NCBI RefSeq assembly: GCF_000275845.1
Contig: NW_006766901.1
Location: forward strand, 142,519-206,518
Length of the DNA: 64,000 bases
From: Dichomitus squalens LYAD-421 SS1
Lineage: Eukaryota; Basidiomycota; Agaricomycetes; Polyporales; Polyporaceae
Reading direction: 5' to 3'
Shown here: positions 34,787 to 47,708 of the stretch, piece after piece
Position numbering within the stretch: the first letter of the stretch is position 1
Layout: every line of letters begins with the position of its first letter
Program-made: the position numbers and the translations under genes
Notes under the pieces: generated by a model
Told to the model about the DNA's origin: nothing
The model's input: only the letters and a program-made list of their open reading frames with translations
The model's database searches: none

Positions 34787-35844
34787 AGATGGGGGTCGTC
34801 AACTATATATTATTCGGGGTATACTAACGCCGGCACCCACCTGCTAATGTGCTATGACAACAAAGCTCGTTCCAAGCACGGAGAATAGAAAACGGGCCGA
34901 CTCTAGAGCTTTGCGGCGGGACAGAATGCGAAGCGACGTCACGAGAGCATGTTCACGGGGAATCAATTGCCGCAAGTGCACCTAACGTAAGTGTCATGCT
35001 GCTTCGCGAAGATGAATCTTGTGGGAGTGCCCGACCCCAGCTGCAGAGATTGTTCTCCGGATTTGTGGAATGCTGGAACCCGTGGAAGTCGGAGTGGACT
35101 CATAACTCATCTGTGAAAGGGGCGCAGTCGCCTTGGCCAATCCGCCTGCGGACACCAGTCAACCGACATGTTTGCGCCGCCCTGCGGGCGATCCGAACGT
35201 CTAAGCACACTTGCTCATCATGGTCGTGTGCGAGCCTTAGGACAACACTTTCTTCATCACATTGTAGATCTGAACCAGCACTGATCCACGAGCTGAGACT
35301 TCGGATTTGTATGTTCAAGTCTAAAGGGCTTAGTCGCTGGGAGAGGAGTGTCACCTTGGATAACAGCTGGGATTGGGCCTGCCAGAGGTCCAGGTGCGTA
35401 AATCGTCGCAGGCAACATCCCGATCGGCGAGAGTGGAAATGTAAGATATCGATTTCCAGATGCCCCACACGTCCTGCAGATATCCGGCAAATCGTCAGTG
35501 ACAAGGAGACGTTGCATACAGGTCGTCAGGGCCTCTATTGCATGTCGTCCCATGAGGATATAGATATATCGAAGATGAAGGTACACACCAGTCAAGGTAT
35601 ATACATTTTCTATGCTGCCAGTAAGCCGGAAGATGTGAGGCCGAACCAGGGTGAATGTATGTCTCAAGCATACGAGGACGATACAACAAGAACTCACACA
35701 AGCCGCCGTAGGGCCGTGAATAGCCGCAAGATATCTACACGAGATGGAGAAGATGTAAGCAATTGTGTGTCGGTGTGGGGAGGTTGCCTAGTGCGTGTGT
35801 GAATGCAATGTGCAGCTGAACTGAGGCATACGGAAACGATAGAC
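34787..35844. other. Intergenic between P450 and UBE3D-like gene
   Basis: A TATATATTATTC stretch at 34805-34817 probably belongs to the P450 promoter (minus strand). Frames around 35000-35802 on both strands (134-268 codons) have no recognisable domain. The minus frame containing GNRYLTFPLSPIG might be a relic. Confidence 0.4.
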
Positions 35845-38800
35845 TCAGGCGCGTTGCAGCCAGCCGACATCAAGCCCAGTCATCCTACGCATGTTCTCAG
35901 GGTACGCTTTGTTGCTCTCCATAAGGAGAGCGGCAAGCCGCCGGCAGATGCTTCGAGGGTAGTAAAGGTGCTCCGCTTGTGGGAACCCCGGATATCGCTT
36001 CAGCAGTCTGGGAATCCCGTGAGGATCGGAATGACGGTGACGTCTAAGTGAGCTTCCTTACCCGTCGAGGTCCGAATATGCTGCAGCTGTGTCGAGGATT
36101 CTGAACAGAACCTTCCCCGCTCGTACTGACGCGCTCTTCGCGAGTACGTATTGCGTCGGAACTGCGTAGGACAGACGCATGCTAGGCTTGAAAAGCCATA
36201 TCTGCATGTGGGCAAGGGCAAGGTCAGATAACGAGAAGTTGATATGAAGAGCGGAGTTCGAACAACATACGAGAAGACGGGGCCGCTCTTCCTCCTCATC
36301 GAAAACGACGAAACGGTAAGTCGCGTGTGCATGGACGAACTCGTTCATGTCTTCTGCGATGAACGCGGAGAGAGGTAATTTTGCGGGACTAGGCTCCAAA
36401 TCGCGCTGAGACAGACGCTCAGATGTCAGGGGAAGTCGGTTTACATACCTAGCGTTCGCGTTCATGGGTCGGACGGCGTATTTCGCAAGGCGGTACACCA
36501 GTGGCCCATGACCGTCGGGCGACGGACGATCTTGACAACGGCCGATGATAGCACCGCAGATACAGCGCGTGCGTCTCCAGCCATCGTCCTGCTGTGTTGG
36601 GTTTCGTCAGCGTCCGATCCAGACTACAGGTCCACCCGCCGCGATGTCAACTCAGATTACTAGACGGTCACGTAAAATTGTGTCCTCGCATGTAGCTCCC
36701 GCAACAGTGATCTCAGCCACACGAGAGTTGTTAAGCAAGTAACCAGCGGCAACGCCACTGTCCATCTCGGACATTTTGTATCAGCCGAAGGAGGAACACT
36801 CCTGCCGTCGCCGCGTCGAGCCCTCGCAATATCGGACGGATCCCCAGAACCTTCGTGGGCTCCGAGGACCGCCACAATACGCTCAGGCGGACACGACGAC
36901 TGCCGCTGGTAGCTCACCCAGCGACGGCCTTCTTTCCGTCCTACAGCCGCTCAATCCAGCCCCGACCTGCTGCCTCGCGACACGTCTATCCCGCGATAAG
37001 GGATAGGTCCCGCTACACGCAGTCTTACGGTGATAGAGAGCCAGGAGACGTAACCCAGAAATTTGGCTGCTCACCTTGTGATCGTCTTCGCTCGCAGGCC
37101 AGACGTTATTCTGCACGACGGCCGACTCCTCGAAGAGGATGTAGCTGCCACCCACGAGAGCCTCGCCCTCTTGCGGCCAGAAGCCCTGCACCGAGTGTTT
37201 CTTCACATGCTCGTGGAGCCGCTGGTCCGAATGGCACATCCACGCGTCGACGAGTTCGGCCCAGTGCTCGGAGGGTAGGTCACGGTATTCGTGCAGTTTT
37301 GACGCCTGGACAAGGGGGAGGGAACACGCTGCGCAGACGAAGCTCGTCGGGGCTGTCGAGAGGAGCTGTGTGGCGTCCAGGATCGCGGGAGGGGTGTCGA
37401 AGGGCGAAGTAGGAGGTGAGACAACGGGGAGCTTGACTTCGTAGTATTGTCCGACCACCTTCACTTCCTTCACGCCTGGAGGCACTGGCGCGGGGAGGGT
37501 AAGAAGCGGAGAGGTGGACGCGCCGCAGCGCAACAGCAGGCGGCTGCGCTCGCCGGTAGAGGACTCTGACACGGGAACGACCTCAGCCTCGAGGTTCGCT
37601 CCTGGTGTCATACCTTGCACGTTCAAGAATACGAGGATATGCTGGAGCGTCTCGTGGTACTCCGCAACGTAGTGCACGTCCAGTCCAGCTGTACCTAGTC
37701 GCAACACGTCAGCCCAAGGACAGACTGAAGGCAGCGTTATTCCTTACTTTGCACTGGTAGAGGCGGCGCGACGATCCCACTCGACGATCCCGGCCTTTTC
37801 GTCCTCAACTTGATTTTCTTCGGCTCCTTCTCCTTCTCGCCCTCCGGCGTCTCTGGCAGGTTAGGACTCGACGACCTCGGACTCTGGTTGAGAAGCCACG
37901 CTAGCGGCGGCGCCGACAGACTCCGACTCCTTAGCTGCCTAAACGACTTCCTGCGCGAGATCGGGGTAGGAGGAGGGGCTGCAGGCTGTATATGCTCGGG
38001 GACGGGCTCGCGCACGAACTCGGGAAGGGAGAGCATCGCTCTGGCATCGTTGATCTGCATCTGCAGCTGGACTTCCTGCGGCACGCCTTCGCGAATGAAC
38101 TCCGGGAGGGTGAGCATCGCGTCGGGATCCTTGAATTTCTTCTTGGCGAGCACGGCTTCTTGCGAGTGCAGTCTTCCCGCGTCGGAATGTCGTGCGAGGC
38201 GGGTGACGAAGGCTTCACGCTGCACACAAACACTCAGAGGTCGTTCAGGACACCATATATATGAAGGGAACACGTACCTTCTCTTGGTCCCTCTGCCGCG
38301 CTCGCTCCAACTTCGCCTCCATCCCACCATCCAGCACGACCGCCTGGTCCACCAGCTTCCGCTCGCTCGCCCTCCCTATCAACTCAACCATCCTCTCCAG
38401 CTCCAGCTCTTCCCTCGCCCGCTCCTTTCCAGGCCTCACCCTCTGCTTCTCTGCGTCCTTCCCCTTCCCACTCGCACTCGCACTCGCCTGCGACAGCTCC
38501 TTCAGCCGCGACGAGCTCGCGAGCCGCGCCCTCTCCATCTTCTCCAGCTGCTCGCGCTTGCTCTTCTTGAGCTCCACCCGCTGATCGTGCAGCTGCGGCG
38601 CGACGACGTACAGCCGGTCGATCGCGAGCGCGACCGCCTCGAGGTCCATGCGCATCTTCTCGCTCATCCCCCCTCCCTCCCGCTCCCGCTCCCTTTCCCT
38701 TTCTCGCAGACGATGGTGGTGCGACCGCTCGGGCGAGCCCTTCTCCTTGTCCGTCCCGGCTCCATCATAGTCCCCCGCGTCGTATATCGGCAGCTCCGCG

Positions 38801-40964
38801 TCAGACGCGAACGGGTCGTACGTCCCCGGCTCGTACTCCGGCGGCAGATGATCTCGATCGCTATCCTGCTCTCCATACACAAGCCCAGCGTCCCCAGACT
38901 CGGGGTCCACCGCGAGCTCCAGGATCCTGTCGAACTCCTGGTCCACGCGCGTCCACAGCAACGCGGTCTCGACCGCCTGCACGGCCGGCTTCGGTTCCGA
39001 GCCGCCCCCGTCCTCCGACCCACGCACGAGCTGCAGATCGGTAATCTGCCGCTGCAGCCGCGCCAGCGGGTCGCCTCCCGACGCGGACGCGGATGTGGAC
39101 GCGGACGCAGATTCGGCGGGCGTGTTGCCCCAGGACATCGTGCGGGGCAGCGCCGTCGGGGACTTCGCGCCGGCGTGCGATGACGGAGCATGGAGCGCGG
39201 CGAGCCTGGAGAACTGGGCAACGAGCGAGACGAGCGCGCGGGCGAGGGCGGCGTCGTGCGCGCTCAGGGTGCTGCGAGTGAGCGCGAGGCGGTCGACGCG
39301 CTGCTGGAGCTCGCGGACGAGCGCGGGCTCGTCGGCGAGGTCGGCGGTGGGGACGCGCTCGACCATCACGGTGTCTACGTTTTCGGATGGGCCGGCGCCC
39401 TGCTCATGCGCGCGAAGGTTCAGGACGAGGGTCTGGAGCGGGGTTGGGGACGACGACGACGGGGAGAAGGTTGCCGCAGACGGTGATGTGGACGATGAGG
39501 ACGCGGCGGCGATGGAGGCGAAGAGCGCGAGGGGGGACGTGGCGGTGTGGGGGCTGCGTGGGGACGGCATCGAGTGTCGGCGGTCCGGGATGATAGGCCG
39601 CCAGTTGGAGGAGGTGGAGAGGAGGTCGTTGAGGGTCGTCAGGCAGGACTTCTGCACGTTTAATATGGACGAGGCCAGTTCGTCCTGATGGGGGAAGGAA
39701 GAGGATGCGGTTAGTGATTAGTGCCTGCGGTCGTCGGGCAGTGGTGATGGGCTTCGAGAGCGAGGATGGAAGACCGGAAGCGGCGTAGGGGGAAAATGAG
39801 ACGAGACGACTATGAGAGAGCTGACATAGAGAGCAGGCTTCCGCCCGACCACAGCAAGCACAGTATCAGAATGCGATGCGGCGTATCCGAGATGGGGTGT
39901 GTTTGATGGCGTTTAGATGAGACGGGTAGCAGACGAAGAATTGCCCTAGCATCTCCACTTCTGCAATCGCGTCCGCGTCGTCTGCCTCAACCTGCAGCGA
40001 GAGGATGCTCTCACTCTTACTCTCACGAACCAGCCACCGGGCACACCAGGACCACGATCGTCCGTGCGCGAGCGAGCCCCGACTCGTTCCGCATCGCATG
40101 TGGCGCTGCGCTTCCCTTTTTCCGGCCTCCTTGCCGTGCGCGATGTCACCTCGACATCAGGATGAACGGCCGCAGCAGCACCTGCTGGAGCATACTGCGA
40201 CATCAGGAAGGATGGGCTTACACAGTTCTAGTATAGCCGCACGACACCCCAGACAACTCGGAGCCGGTATTGTCAGCCCCGCGACATGTCGAGCTGGTAT
40301 GCATAGTGCGTCTCGCAGTCTCACACAGCCCCAGCCCTGCAGCAGCAGAGATTGGAAAGCATCGGCGTGGAGAAGATGATATGGGCGATAGAACGTGTCA
40401 AGCCTGCCAGCCTTCGACACCAAGGCGCGCTTTCCCGCGATGGTCCGAGGAGCAAGCACGGTGAACATCTGTCATCCAGGAGACGATCCATTTCCACGAC
40501 CCCCTTATGACCCGCCTTCTAGTATTCGTGAGGGATGGAGAAGATGGCCGCAGGTAGGATAGCAACGCTCCGCTTCTGCAGCCAACGCCCCGCACCCTGT
40601 AGCTAATCGAGCTCGCTAGAAGGAATCTCTCCCGCATGGGATAGACAACGAGGGAACCGAAACCAGGATATAGTAGAGTACTCACCGAACTAACCGTAGC
40701 CTCAGTCTGCTCGTCTGTGCGCGGTGCCTCAGCTGCCGTCCCAGCACCCACGCTCTCCCCCGCCTCTCTCGTTCCCTCCGTCGTCTGAGGGGTATCAAGG
40801 CCGTTCGAGCTCGTCTTGACATCCGAGCGGCGCTGCCCCGCCGAGTGGACGAGCTGAGGAAAAGGCGTCGGGATGTCGAGGTGGAGCGGACGACGTGCTT
40901 CCACGTCCGCTTCTGGCGCGTCCTCAACCTGGAACGTGGGCCGCGTCCGCGTCAGAGTCGCCAT
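35845..40964 (-). CDS. HECT-like E2-binding ubiquitin ligase (UBE3D/Ipa1 type) with long N-terminal coiled-coil extension
   Basis: The C-terminal half is the HECT-like family that binds ubiquitin-charged E2 enzymes. Landmarks are HYVAEYHETLQHILVFLNVQ, FVCAACSLPLV, YRDLPSEHWAELVDAWMC, GSYILFEES, CICGAIIGRCQD, WLFKPSMRLSY, KVLFRILD and the tail RRMTGLDVGWLQRA. It has no methionine of its own before the family start. An intron with a GTAAGG donor and CTGAC branch (37695-37747) joins it in frame to an upstream exon (37748-38219). That exon is joined in turn to a 469-codon exon (38278-39684) rich in Ala, Ser, Glu and Arg with heptad-like stretches (VRELQQRVDRLALTRSTL), and to a first exon (40686-40964, ATG 40964). 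The first intron is about 1 kb and may hide an exon near 39950-40010. Two adjacent genes remain possible. Confidence 0.75.
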
Positions 40965-41392
40965 GTGTGCCTTTCTCGGTCGGATAGTAGCTGAGTCTAG
41001 TAAAGGCGAAGAAAAAGCCAGGACAGGAAGAGAAATACAAAAATGTGGAGGGAAGGAAAGGGAGCTGGGAGGTGGCTGAGAAACTGGAGATGGATAGAAC
41101 ACAGGCTAGCGACAACGGCGGACAGCGCCGGATCCATCACACGCGCTTCCAGGGCGCTTCGATTCCCTGGTTTAGTCCAAATCCAGTGCCTTGCAGCCTC
41201 ATCCACGATGGCCGGGCACTGAAGTGCTTGGTTGATCCAGCTGAGGCGACATGAATCCGAACGAAGCCGCAACAATTCGCCTCACGTTTCTGAAAATTCT
41301 TGGTCGTACAGAGGGAATCGGATTAGACGAGAATAGAAGAGATAGTACATAAATAATACAACAGCGGTGGTGAATACAACACGACGTCCACT

Positions 41393-41948
<556 letters not shown>

Positions 41949-42302
41949 GTTGTAGATTGAGTGAAGTTGGTGTGGTTGTGGTGGTGAGATGGACCAAGGG
42001 CACAGGCGACGGAGAACGGAGTTGAGGCCCCTGCCGCAGGGCACCTAGCGGGCTTTATACGAGCGCGGGACAGGGTGACGCGAGAGGCACGCGCGCGTGC
42101 AGAGGACGCACGTGATGGTGTTGATGGCGTTCAACAAAATAAGGTTCAGCGCGTTGGGACGCGTCGCAGCCAAACACGCACAACGCCTCCACATAAATAC
42201 CCCGCCTATCGCACCTGGATATCTCATCCACCGTCCTCCCGCCTACAGGCCCTTTCGCGTCACCTCACCAGTCAATCACCACCACCTACACAACTAGCAG
42301 CA
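41949..42302. promoter_or_regulatory. Shared divergent H2A/H2B promoter
   Basis: 354 bp separate the two start codons. A TATA box for H2A lies at 42053-42058 (TATAAA on the minus strand) and one for H2B at about 42193-42199 (ATAAATA). A CG-rich segment with GCGCGTTGGGACGCG lies in the middle. Histone pairs of this layout are normally induced together in S phase; that is known biology, not read from this sequence. Confidence 0.75.
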
Positions 42303-42940
<638 letters not shown>

Positions 42941-43151
42941 ATTTTCCTGGGGCCGCCGTTCGTCACTGTTGTATTATCTTGTACTTTTTATTTATCCTAT
43001 ATTTCGGCATAGTTCAATATCTGCGCGTGTGAAGTCTAAGTTGTGAGGAGACGCCTTCAGCTACCCGGTATTCATCCATTGCGATGGACCTGTCGTGAAT
43101 TAGCCCCCAGCATCTCCAGTACCAATCGTCGGTGGCATCTTATCCTAGTGG

Positions 43152-43740
43152 ATGGTCTGTATCGTAACTGTCCTGTTTGCTGTGTGTCACGACGGTTCGG
43201 TGTTGACCAACGTACTACTGGACAAAGTGGTGAGCGTACGTCTGCGTTTCCGTCTTTCCCCGTCTCATAGATGAGGCTTGTTACTTGTATAGCTTGCGAC
43301 GCCGACATGACACGTCCTGGCGGGGAGCAACCTGTAATTCCGACATCTTTCCGCAGCAAGGGCAGACGTTCAAGTTACATTTGTCATTCCGCAAGAAGCT
43401 TAGCGTCAGCGCGCAGCAGCTGGAACTTGAATGCCGTCAGAATCAACTCGCGGAGACATGTCTGTTCGAGTGTCGCCCTCGTGGGCGAGGCATGATGTGC
43501 TATGAACCAATGGTACGTGCCTAGGCCTCGTACTCAATACCGGCGAAACTAAGTTCTCCATGACATTCGTAGGAGTTACTGTATCTGACGGTCTACTTGG
43601 TGTCGCTCGCAATCGTGGTCAATATCGTTATCATACCTCCTTCCTCTCTCGATTCCAAAATCATCCCGCTGGACCAGGAGCCGACGAGTCGACCATCTGA
43701 TGAGTTCTACGATGTGTACGATGGCGCAGATCCTGACTGA
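43152..43740 (+). CDS. Small single-pass membrane protein candidate (133 residues)
   Basis: Three exons (43152-43229, 43357-43512, 43573-43740), all phase 0, give 133 residues. The N-terminus is hydrophobic (MVCIVTVLFAVC). The middle is a mixed charged segment (FRKKLSVSAQQLELECRQNQ), followed by a clear transmembrane helix (ELLYLTVYLVSLAIVVNIVI) and a short acidic tail ending DEFYDVYDGADPD. The donors and acceptors fit. The start is the weakest point: an upstream exon could exist. Family and function not recognised. Confidence 0.5.
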
Positions 43741-44184
43741 CACCAGCTGTTCCATCAGTACGCCTTCGACTCGAAAAGCCACGAATCTTGCGCGGGGGGC
43801 GAACGGGCGATACCGTGGCTTGTCGGGTCAGACTGCCTGGGTTGGTTCGATGTGTCCAGCGGGCGGTCAAATGCGTTCTGGTACATTCTGCTATTACGCG
43901 ATGGGAGAACACTTTGAGGGTCTGTGGTCTGTCGCATATGGCCTGGGAGTCAACTCTAGCTGTTTACCGGTGTACCCGTTCTGAGCCGGAGAACGCCTCA
44001 ATACTCCCTAGGTGTAGTATCGAGCCTGAACCCGCTTGCGTTCTCCGATTCGCCCTGTTCCCTGCTGAATCCCGCGTTCCCTTCGAGTTCGGACGCGTCA
44101 CCTATACCGGAGCATCTGGGATAGCACATCATCGTCAAGTTCGACATCAATACTCCTACATCTGTACATGTATCTAGACAATAT
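43741..44184. other. Short intergenic spacer
   Basis: Lies between converging genes. No feature seen beyond short overlapping frames. Confidence 0.4.
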
Positions 44185-45183
44185 TTACTCCTCAGGCTTA
44201 TTCTGGGACCGCTTTGCCAACCGGAGATCTCTAACGAAGTCTGAGATTCCCTCAAGTCCGCGACACAACCCGGGGCTACTTCCCCTCTGGACTGAATCGT
44301 TCCACTGTTGTCGAACCTGCCGGCATGCACTCTCCAATGATAGTAGATGGTCATCCGGAGGTGGAACATACGCCCCTCCTATCATTGGCAAAGTGGCCGC
44401 GAATGCCAGGAACGGCTGCAATATTATCGACTTGAAGTTCTTGAGCACTCGACGAGAACCGGCGTCTTCGGTCTGAGCGCATGTAGACGCGTGCTTCGCA
44501 AATATAGCGTCGAGATCCTCCATTTCTTTTGGGAGGAAGACTACCAAGTCGAAAGACTCATGGGGAAGCTACACACACAGAGGGATGGAGATTGGGGTAG
44601 TTAGTGTATCAAACGGCATGAGTACGCTCATCGCAGCACCTACTGGTTGTCCCGTTGGTCTGGTCTGTGAATGGCTGTCAAACCAGATGGACGCCTTGCT
44701 CGATAGATCGTCAACATTGGCTGGTACAAATCGCCACACTTGCTCCTTATACTGTGCCGCATGACTATCGCATACTAGTATCGGAACTCAGCTCTAAGAA
44801 AATTGGACCGAGGAATGCGGGGAGTCCTTACGCGTCAAGTAACCCGTTATATCGGTGATTTGAGTTGCTTCCTCTGTTTCGTCATCATCCAAAGGCACTG
44901 GTTTCCCGACACATTGAAGCCAGGCGATTGTATTCTGGAAAGGCCCATCAGTCGTCGGTCGCGGAGGCTGAATAGACTGGTAAATCTGAGTGCGTACCTC
45001 ATAATATGTCCTGTCCACGATGACTGGACAAGCTCTGATGGGTTCTGTCTTCTCACAAAGTAGGCACACGTTTCCGTGTAGCCTTGAAGCCATCACAGCA
45101 ATGGGGTTTGGGAAACGTTCTGGGTCGACCCCCTCCATCAAGAGCGCTACACGCCCGGTGGGGCTCTCAGAGCGATGACTCAT
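44185..45183 (-). CDS. HNH-like CxxC protein, family member 1
   Basis: ATG 45183 opens MSHRSESPTGRVALLMEGVD, followed by HGNVCLLCEKTEPIRACPVI, a CxxC pair in the place where HNH-type proteins hold their zinc. After an intron the reading continues NTIAWLQCVGKPVPLDDDET and ends at a GTAAGG donor near 44835. The next exon reads QYKEQVWRFVPANVDDLSSK, and the last (44185-44580) contains FKSIILQPFLAFAATLPMIG and ends RLAKRSQNKPEE. The exon layout parallels the gene at 50113-51225 (CxxC exon, then a WL-containing exon, then a long exon), which suggests paralogy. The conserved histidines of a working HNH site are not evident, so nuclease activity is doubtful. A TATAAAGAG box lies at about 45290. A Copia element sits 325 bp upstream. 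Confidence 0.55.
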
Positions 45184-45507
45184 GACGTGTGTGCTGATCG
45201 GATGGAGTCTCTGATCTGTCCAGAGAAGTCTAGAGAATGTGCGAGGTGGTTGATTGACGGAACCCGGAAGGCTATATGTCGGCTCTTTATATGGTGGCGG
45301 CGGGATACATAAGATGTATACGAGCTGACCCATAATCTCTGATCTGCCATCGTGAGAATCATCTTCAGCTATCTTTCCACGCGTATTTACCTCTGCATCG
45401 CGGCATGGTTTTAGTATGGCGCCCTTTCTCCATTTCAAGTGCATCTACTGGTCCTGAACGAAGTAGGAGGAAGTCCGTCACATATGCGGAAGTCCCTATG
45501 CCGACTT

Positions 45508-45703
45508 TGTAGAAGTTCGAGGGCAAGCGGGCACAAATGGGATTCGCGTTTGGCCGGTGCAAACGCGTGCCGTACACAGTAGATACAATAAGGCTTATAT
45601 ACGTAGCTAAATAGGGGTAGATAAGGGCGCGGGTATCCGTCGGGGGGCGGGACCTGTGGCGCTCGTTCCGCGAGCTCGCCATCTTGACGCCAGGATTCCA
45701 ACA
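45508..45703 (-). repeat. Copia 3' LTR
   Basis: 196 bp; ends TGTTGG and CTTCTACA on the minus strand. Differs from the 5' LTR at two sites near its 3' end. Contains a TATATAAG box. Confidence 0.9.
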
Positions 45704-46017
45704 CATCCCCTCGAGCGAGCGCGGGCAACGAGCGAAGGATAACAAACAAATGGAACGGGGCGGGGATAAGGGAAACAGCGAGCAAGGAAGGAGGGGTTTG
45801 TGTCCGCACAAATAGGGGATAACGTACGATAAGTCTAATACATCCCCTTAATCGGGGCGTTTACCACGCTTCCGTCTCCTTCTCGGCAAGAAGCCGATCG
45901 GCGCTAACGGTTGCCAAAAATGCGCAGTTGGCCTCTTCAGTCTTGAGCTCGGGGCAGTCGCGCTGATAGTGGCCCTTCTTTGAGCACTTGAAGCAGGTGA
46001 TGCGCTCGAGCGGGTGG

Positions 46018-46410
46018 NNNNNNNNNNNNNNNNNNNNNNNNNNNNNNNNNNNNNNNNNNNNNNNNNNNNNNNNNNNNNNNNNNNNNNNNNNNNNNNNNNN
46101 NNNNNNNNNNNNNNNNNNNNNNNNNNNNNNNNNNNNNNNNNNNNNNNNNNNNNNNNNNNNNNNNNNNNNNNNNNNNNNNNNNNNNNNNNNNNNNNNNNNN
46201 NNNNNNNNNNNNNNNNNNNNNNNNNNNNNNNNNNNNNNNNNNNNNNNNNNNNNNNNNNNNNNNNNNNNNNNNNNNNNNNNNNNNNNNNNNNNNNNNNNNN
46301 NNNNNNNNNNNNNNNNNNNNNNNNNNNNNNNNNNNNNNNNNNNNNNNNNNNNNNNNNNNNNNNNNNNNNNNNNNNNNNNNNNNNNNNNNNNNNNNNNNNN
46401 NNNNNNNNNN
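46018..46410. other. Assembly gap (393 N) flanked by duplicated sequence
   Basis: 45740-46014 and 46411-46685 are the same 275 bp in direct orientation, differing only at the gap edge (one G missing). This is the signature of two overlapping contig ends that were not merged. Confidence 0.95.
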
Positions 46411-46531
46411 TAACAAACAAATGGAACGGGGCGGGGATAAGGGAAACAGCGAGCAAGGAAGGAGGGGTTTGTGTCCGCACAAATAGGGGATAACGTACGA
46501 TAAGTCTAATACATCCCCTTAATCGGGGCGT

Positions 46532-47317
46532 TTACCACGCTTCCGTCTCCTTCTCGGCAAGAAGCCGATCGGCGCTAACGGTTGCCAAAAATGCGCAGTT
46601 GGCCTCTTCAGTCTTGAGCTCGGGGCAGTCGCGCTGATAGTGGCCCTTCTTTGAGCACTTGAAGCAGGTGATGCGCTCGAGCGGGGTGCGGGGCTTCGTG
46701 TAAGCAGCAAGGGCGACTTCGGAGTCATGATGAGGCGGGTTGAGGGACAATTGGCGCGACTCTTCGTTAAGTAAGCGGGTGATGATGTAATCGATGGTAA
46801 GCTCGCTAGGCGGGGTGGAGTCGAGATTGACGACCAGCTGAGAGTACGAATCGGGGAGGCCATTCGTGAGAACGAGGATGCGGTCTTCATCGGAGATAGA
46901 GGCGTCAATCTCCTCGAGGCGGAAGGCGGCCCGGCGGACGTCAGCGATCCACGATGTCATCGTTTGTTCGGGGCGCTTCGTTAGGCGCCAGAAAGTGCGC
47001 CGGTGCGCGACCCGGGTACCAAAGCCGCGGGCACGGTGGACGCGACGGAGCTCGGTCCAGACTTCGTGAACGTCTTGTGATTGGATGTGGGCGTACTGGG
47101 TGGGCTCGATATTCAGGATAATCTCGGCGCGCGCTTCTGCGATCTTCGCACGCCAGGCACGCACAGCCTTTGTGTTATCAGAGCCGGAGGGGCGGGTTTC
47201 ATCAGCAGGGGCGCTCGTAACCTCCCAGAGACCCTTGCGAACAAGGAGGGCCTCCATGCCGATAACCCATTCGGCGTAGTTGTCGTCGGCGAGCTTCGCA
47301 ATTGTGGGCGGTGCCAT
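46532..47317 (-). CDS. gag: Copia-type Gag polyprotein
   Basis: 261 residues. Gag forms the virus-like particle and packages element RNA. The N-terminal region LADDNYAEWVIGMEALLVRK and the stretch TMTSWIADVRRAAFRLEEID fit the Copia gag fold (UBN2-type). A CCHC zinc knuckle, CFKCSKKGHYQRDC, lies at about residues 218-231. It ends KETEAW-stop 30 residues past the knuckle with no fused pol. ATG 47317 follows a leader of about 190 nt after the 5' LTR. An N-terminally cut duplicate of its 3' end lies at 45848-46017 across the gap. Confidence 0.9.
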   Translation of the reverse strand: MAPPTIAKLADDNYAEWVIGMEALLVRKGLWEVTSAPADETRPSGSDNTKAVRAWRAKIAEARAEIILNIEPTQYAHIQSQDVHEVWTELRRVHRARGFGTRVAHRRTFWRLTKRPEQTMTSWIADVRRAAFRLEEIDASISDEDRILVLTNGLPDSYSQLVVNLDSTPPSELTIDYIITRLLNEESRQLSLNPPHHDSEVALAAYTKPRTPLERITCFKCSKKGHYQRDCPELKTEEANCAFLATVSADRLLAEKETEAW

Positions 47318-47507
47318 CGGGGCGGGAGCAGCGGGGAGTGCGGGGCGGTCATGGTTACGGGGTCGTCGGGGTGCACGGGGTCGTCGTCGGGTCGGTCGTC
47401 GTCGGGTCGGTCGTCGTCACGGGTCGTCGGTTCGTGTGATCGTCGAGTGGCTTCGGCCCCACTGGGCAGTGCCTCGAATTATCCTTCGGGCAGAGGAGAC
47501 ACGTTTG

Positions 47508-47703
47508 TGAAGAAGTTTGAGGGCAAGCGGGCACAAATGGGATTCGCGTTTGGCCGGTGCAAACGCGTGCCGTACACAGTAGATACAATAAGGCTTATAT
47601 ACGTAGCTAAATAGGGGTAGATAAGGGCGCGGGTATCCGTCGGGGGGCGGGACCTGTGGCGCTCGTTCCGCGAGCTCGCCATCTTGACGCCAGGATTCCA
47701 ACA
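47508..47703 (-). repeat. Copia 5' LTR
   Basis: 196 bp; ends CTTCTTCA, which is the same terminus as the solo LTR at 16394-16589. The following bases (CAAACGTGTCTCC) should include the primer binding site, but I cannot match them to a tRNA. Confidence 0.9.
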
Positions 47704-47708
47704 GACTT

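Larger units (their letters stand above)
45508..47703 (-). mobile_element. Non-autonomous gag-only Copia-type LTR retrotransposon
   Basis: On the minus strand: 5' LTR 47508-47703, gag 47317-46532, a short non-coding stretch, then 3' LTR 45508-45703. Both LTRs are 196 bp, begin TGTTGGAATCC, and differ at only two positions, so the insertion is young. The 5-bp duplication (AAGTC in element orientation) lies at 47704-47708 and 45503-45507. A purine-rich GAGGGGATG sits next to the 3' LTR. No protease, integrase or reverse transcriptase is visible between gag and the LTR. A 393-N gap is inside, but its two flanks are the same 275 bp, so little is likely to be missing. It would depend on an autonomous relative for mobility. 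Confidence 0.9.

Noticed and set aside
38245..39221. Plus-strand frames of up to 457 codons opposite the coiled-coil gene
   Set aside because: Mirror frames of a GC-rich coding exon; the minus strand has the splice sites and continuity.
45848..46017. A second, truncated gag gene
   Set aside because: Identical to 46519-46685 and ends at the N gap; best read as an unmerged contig overlap.
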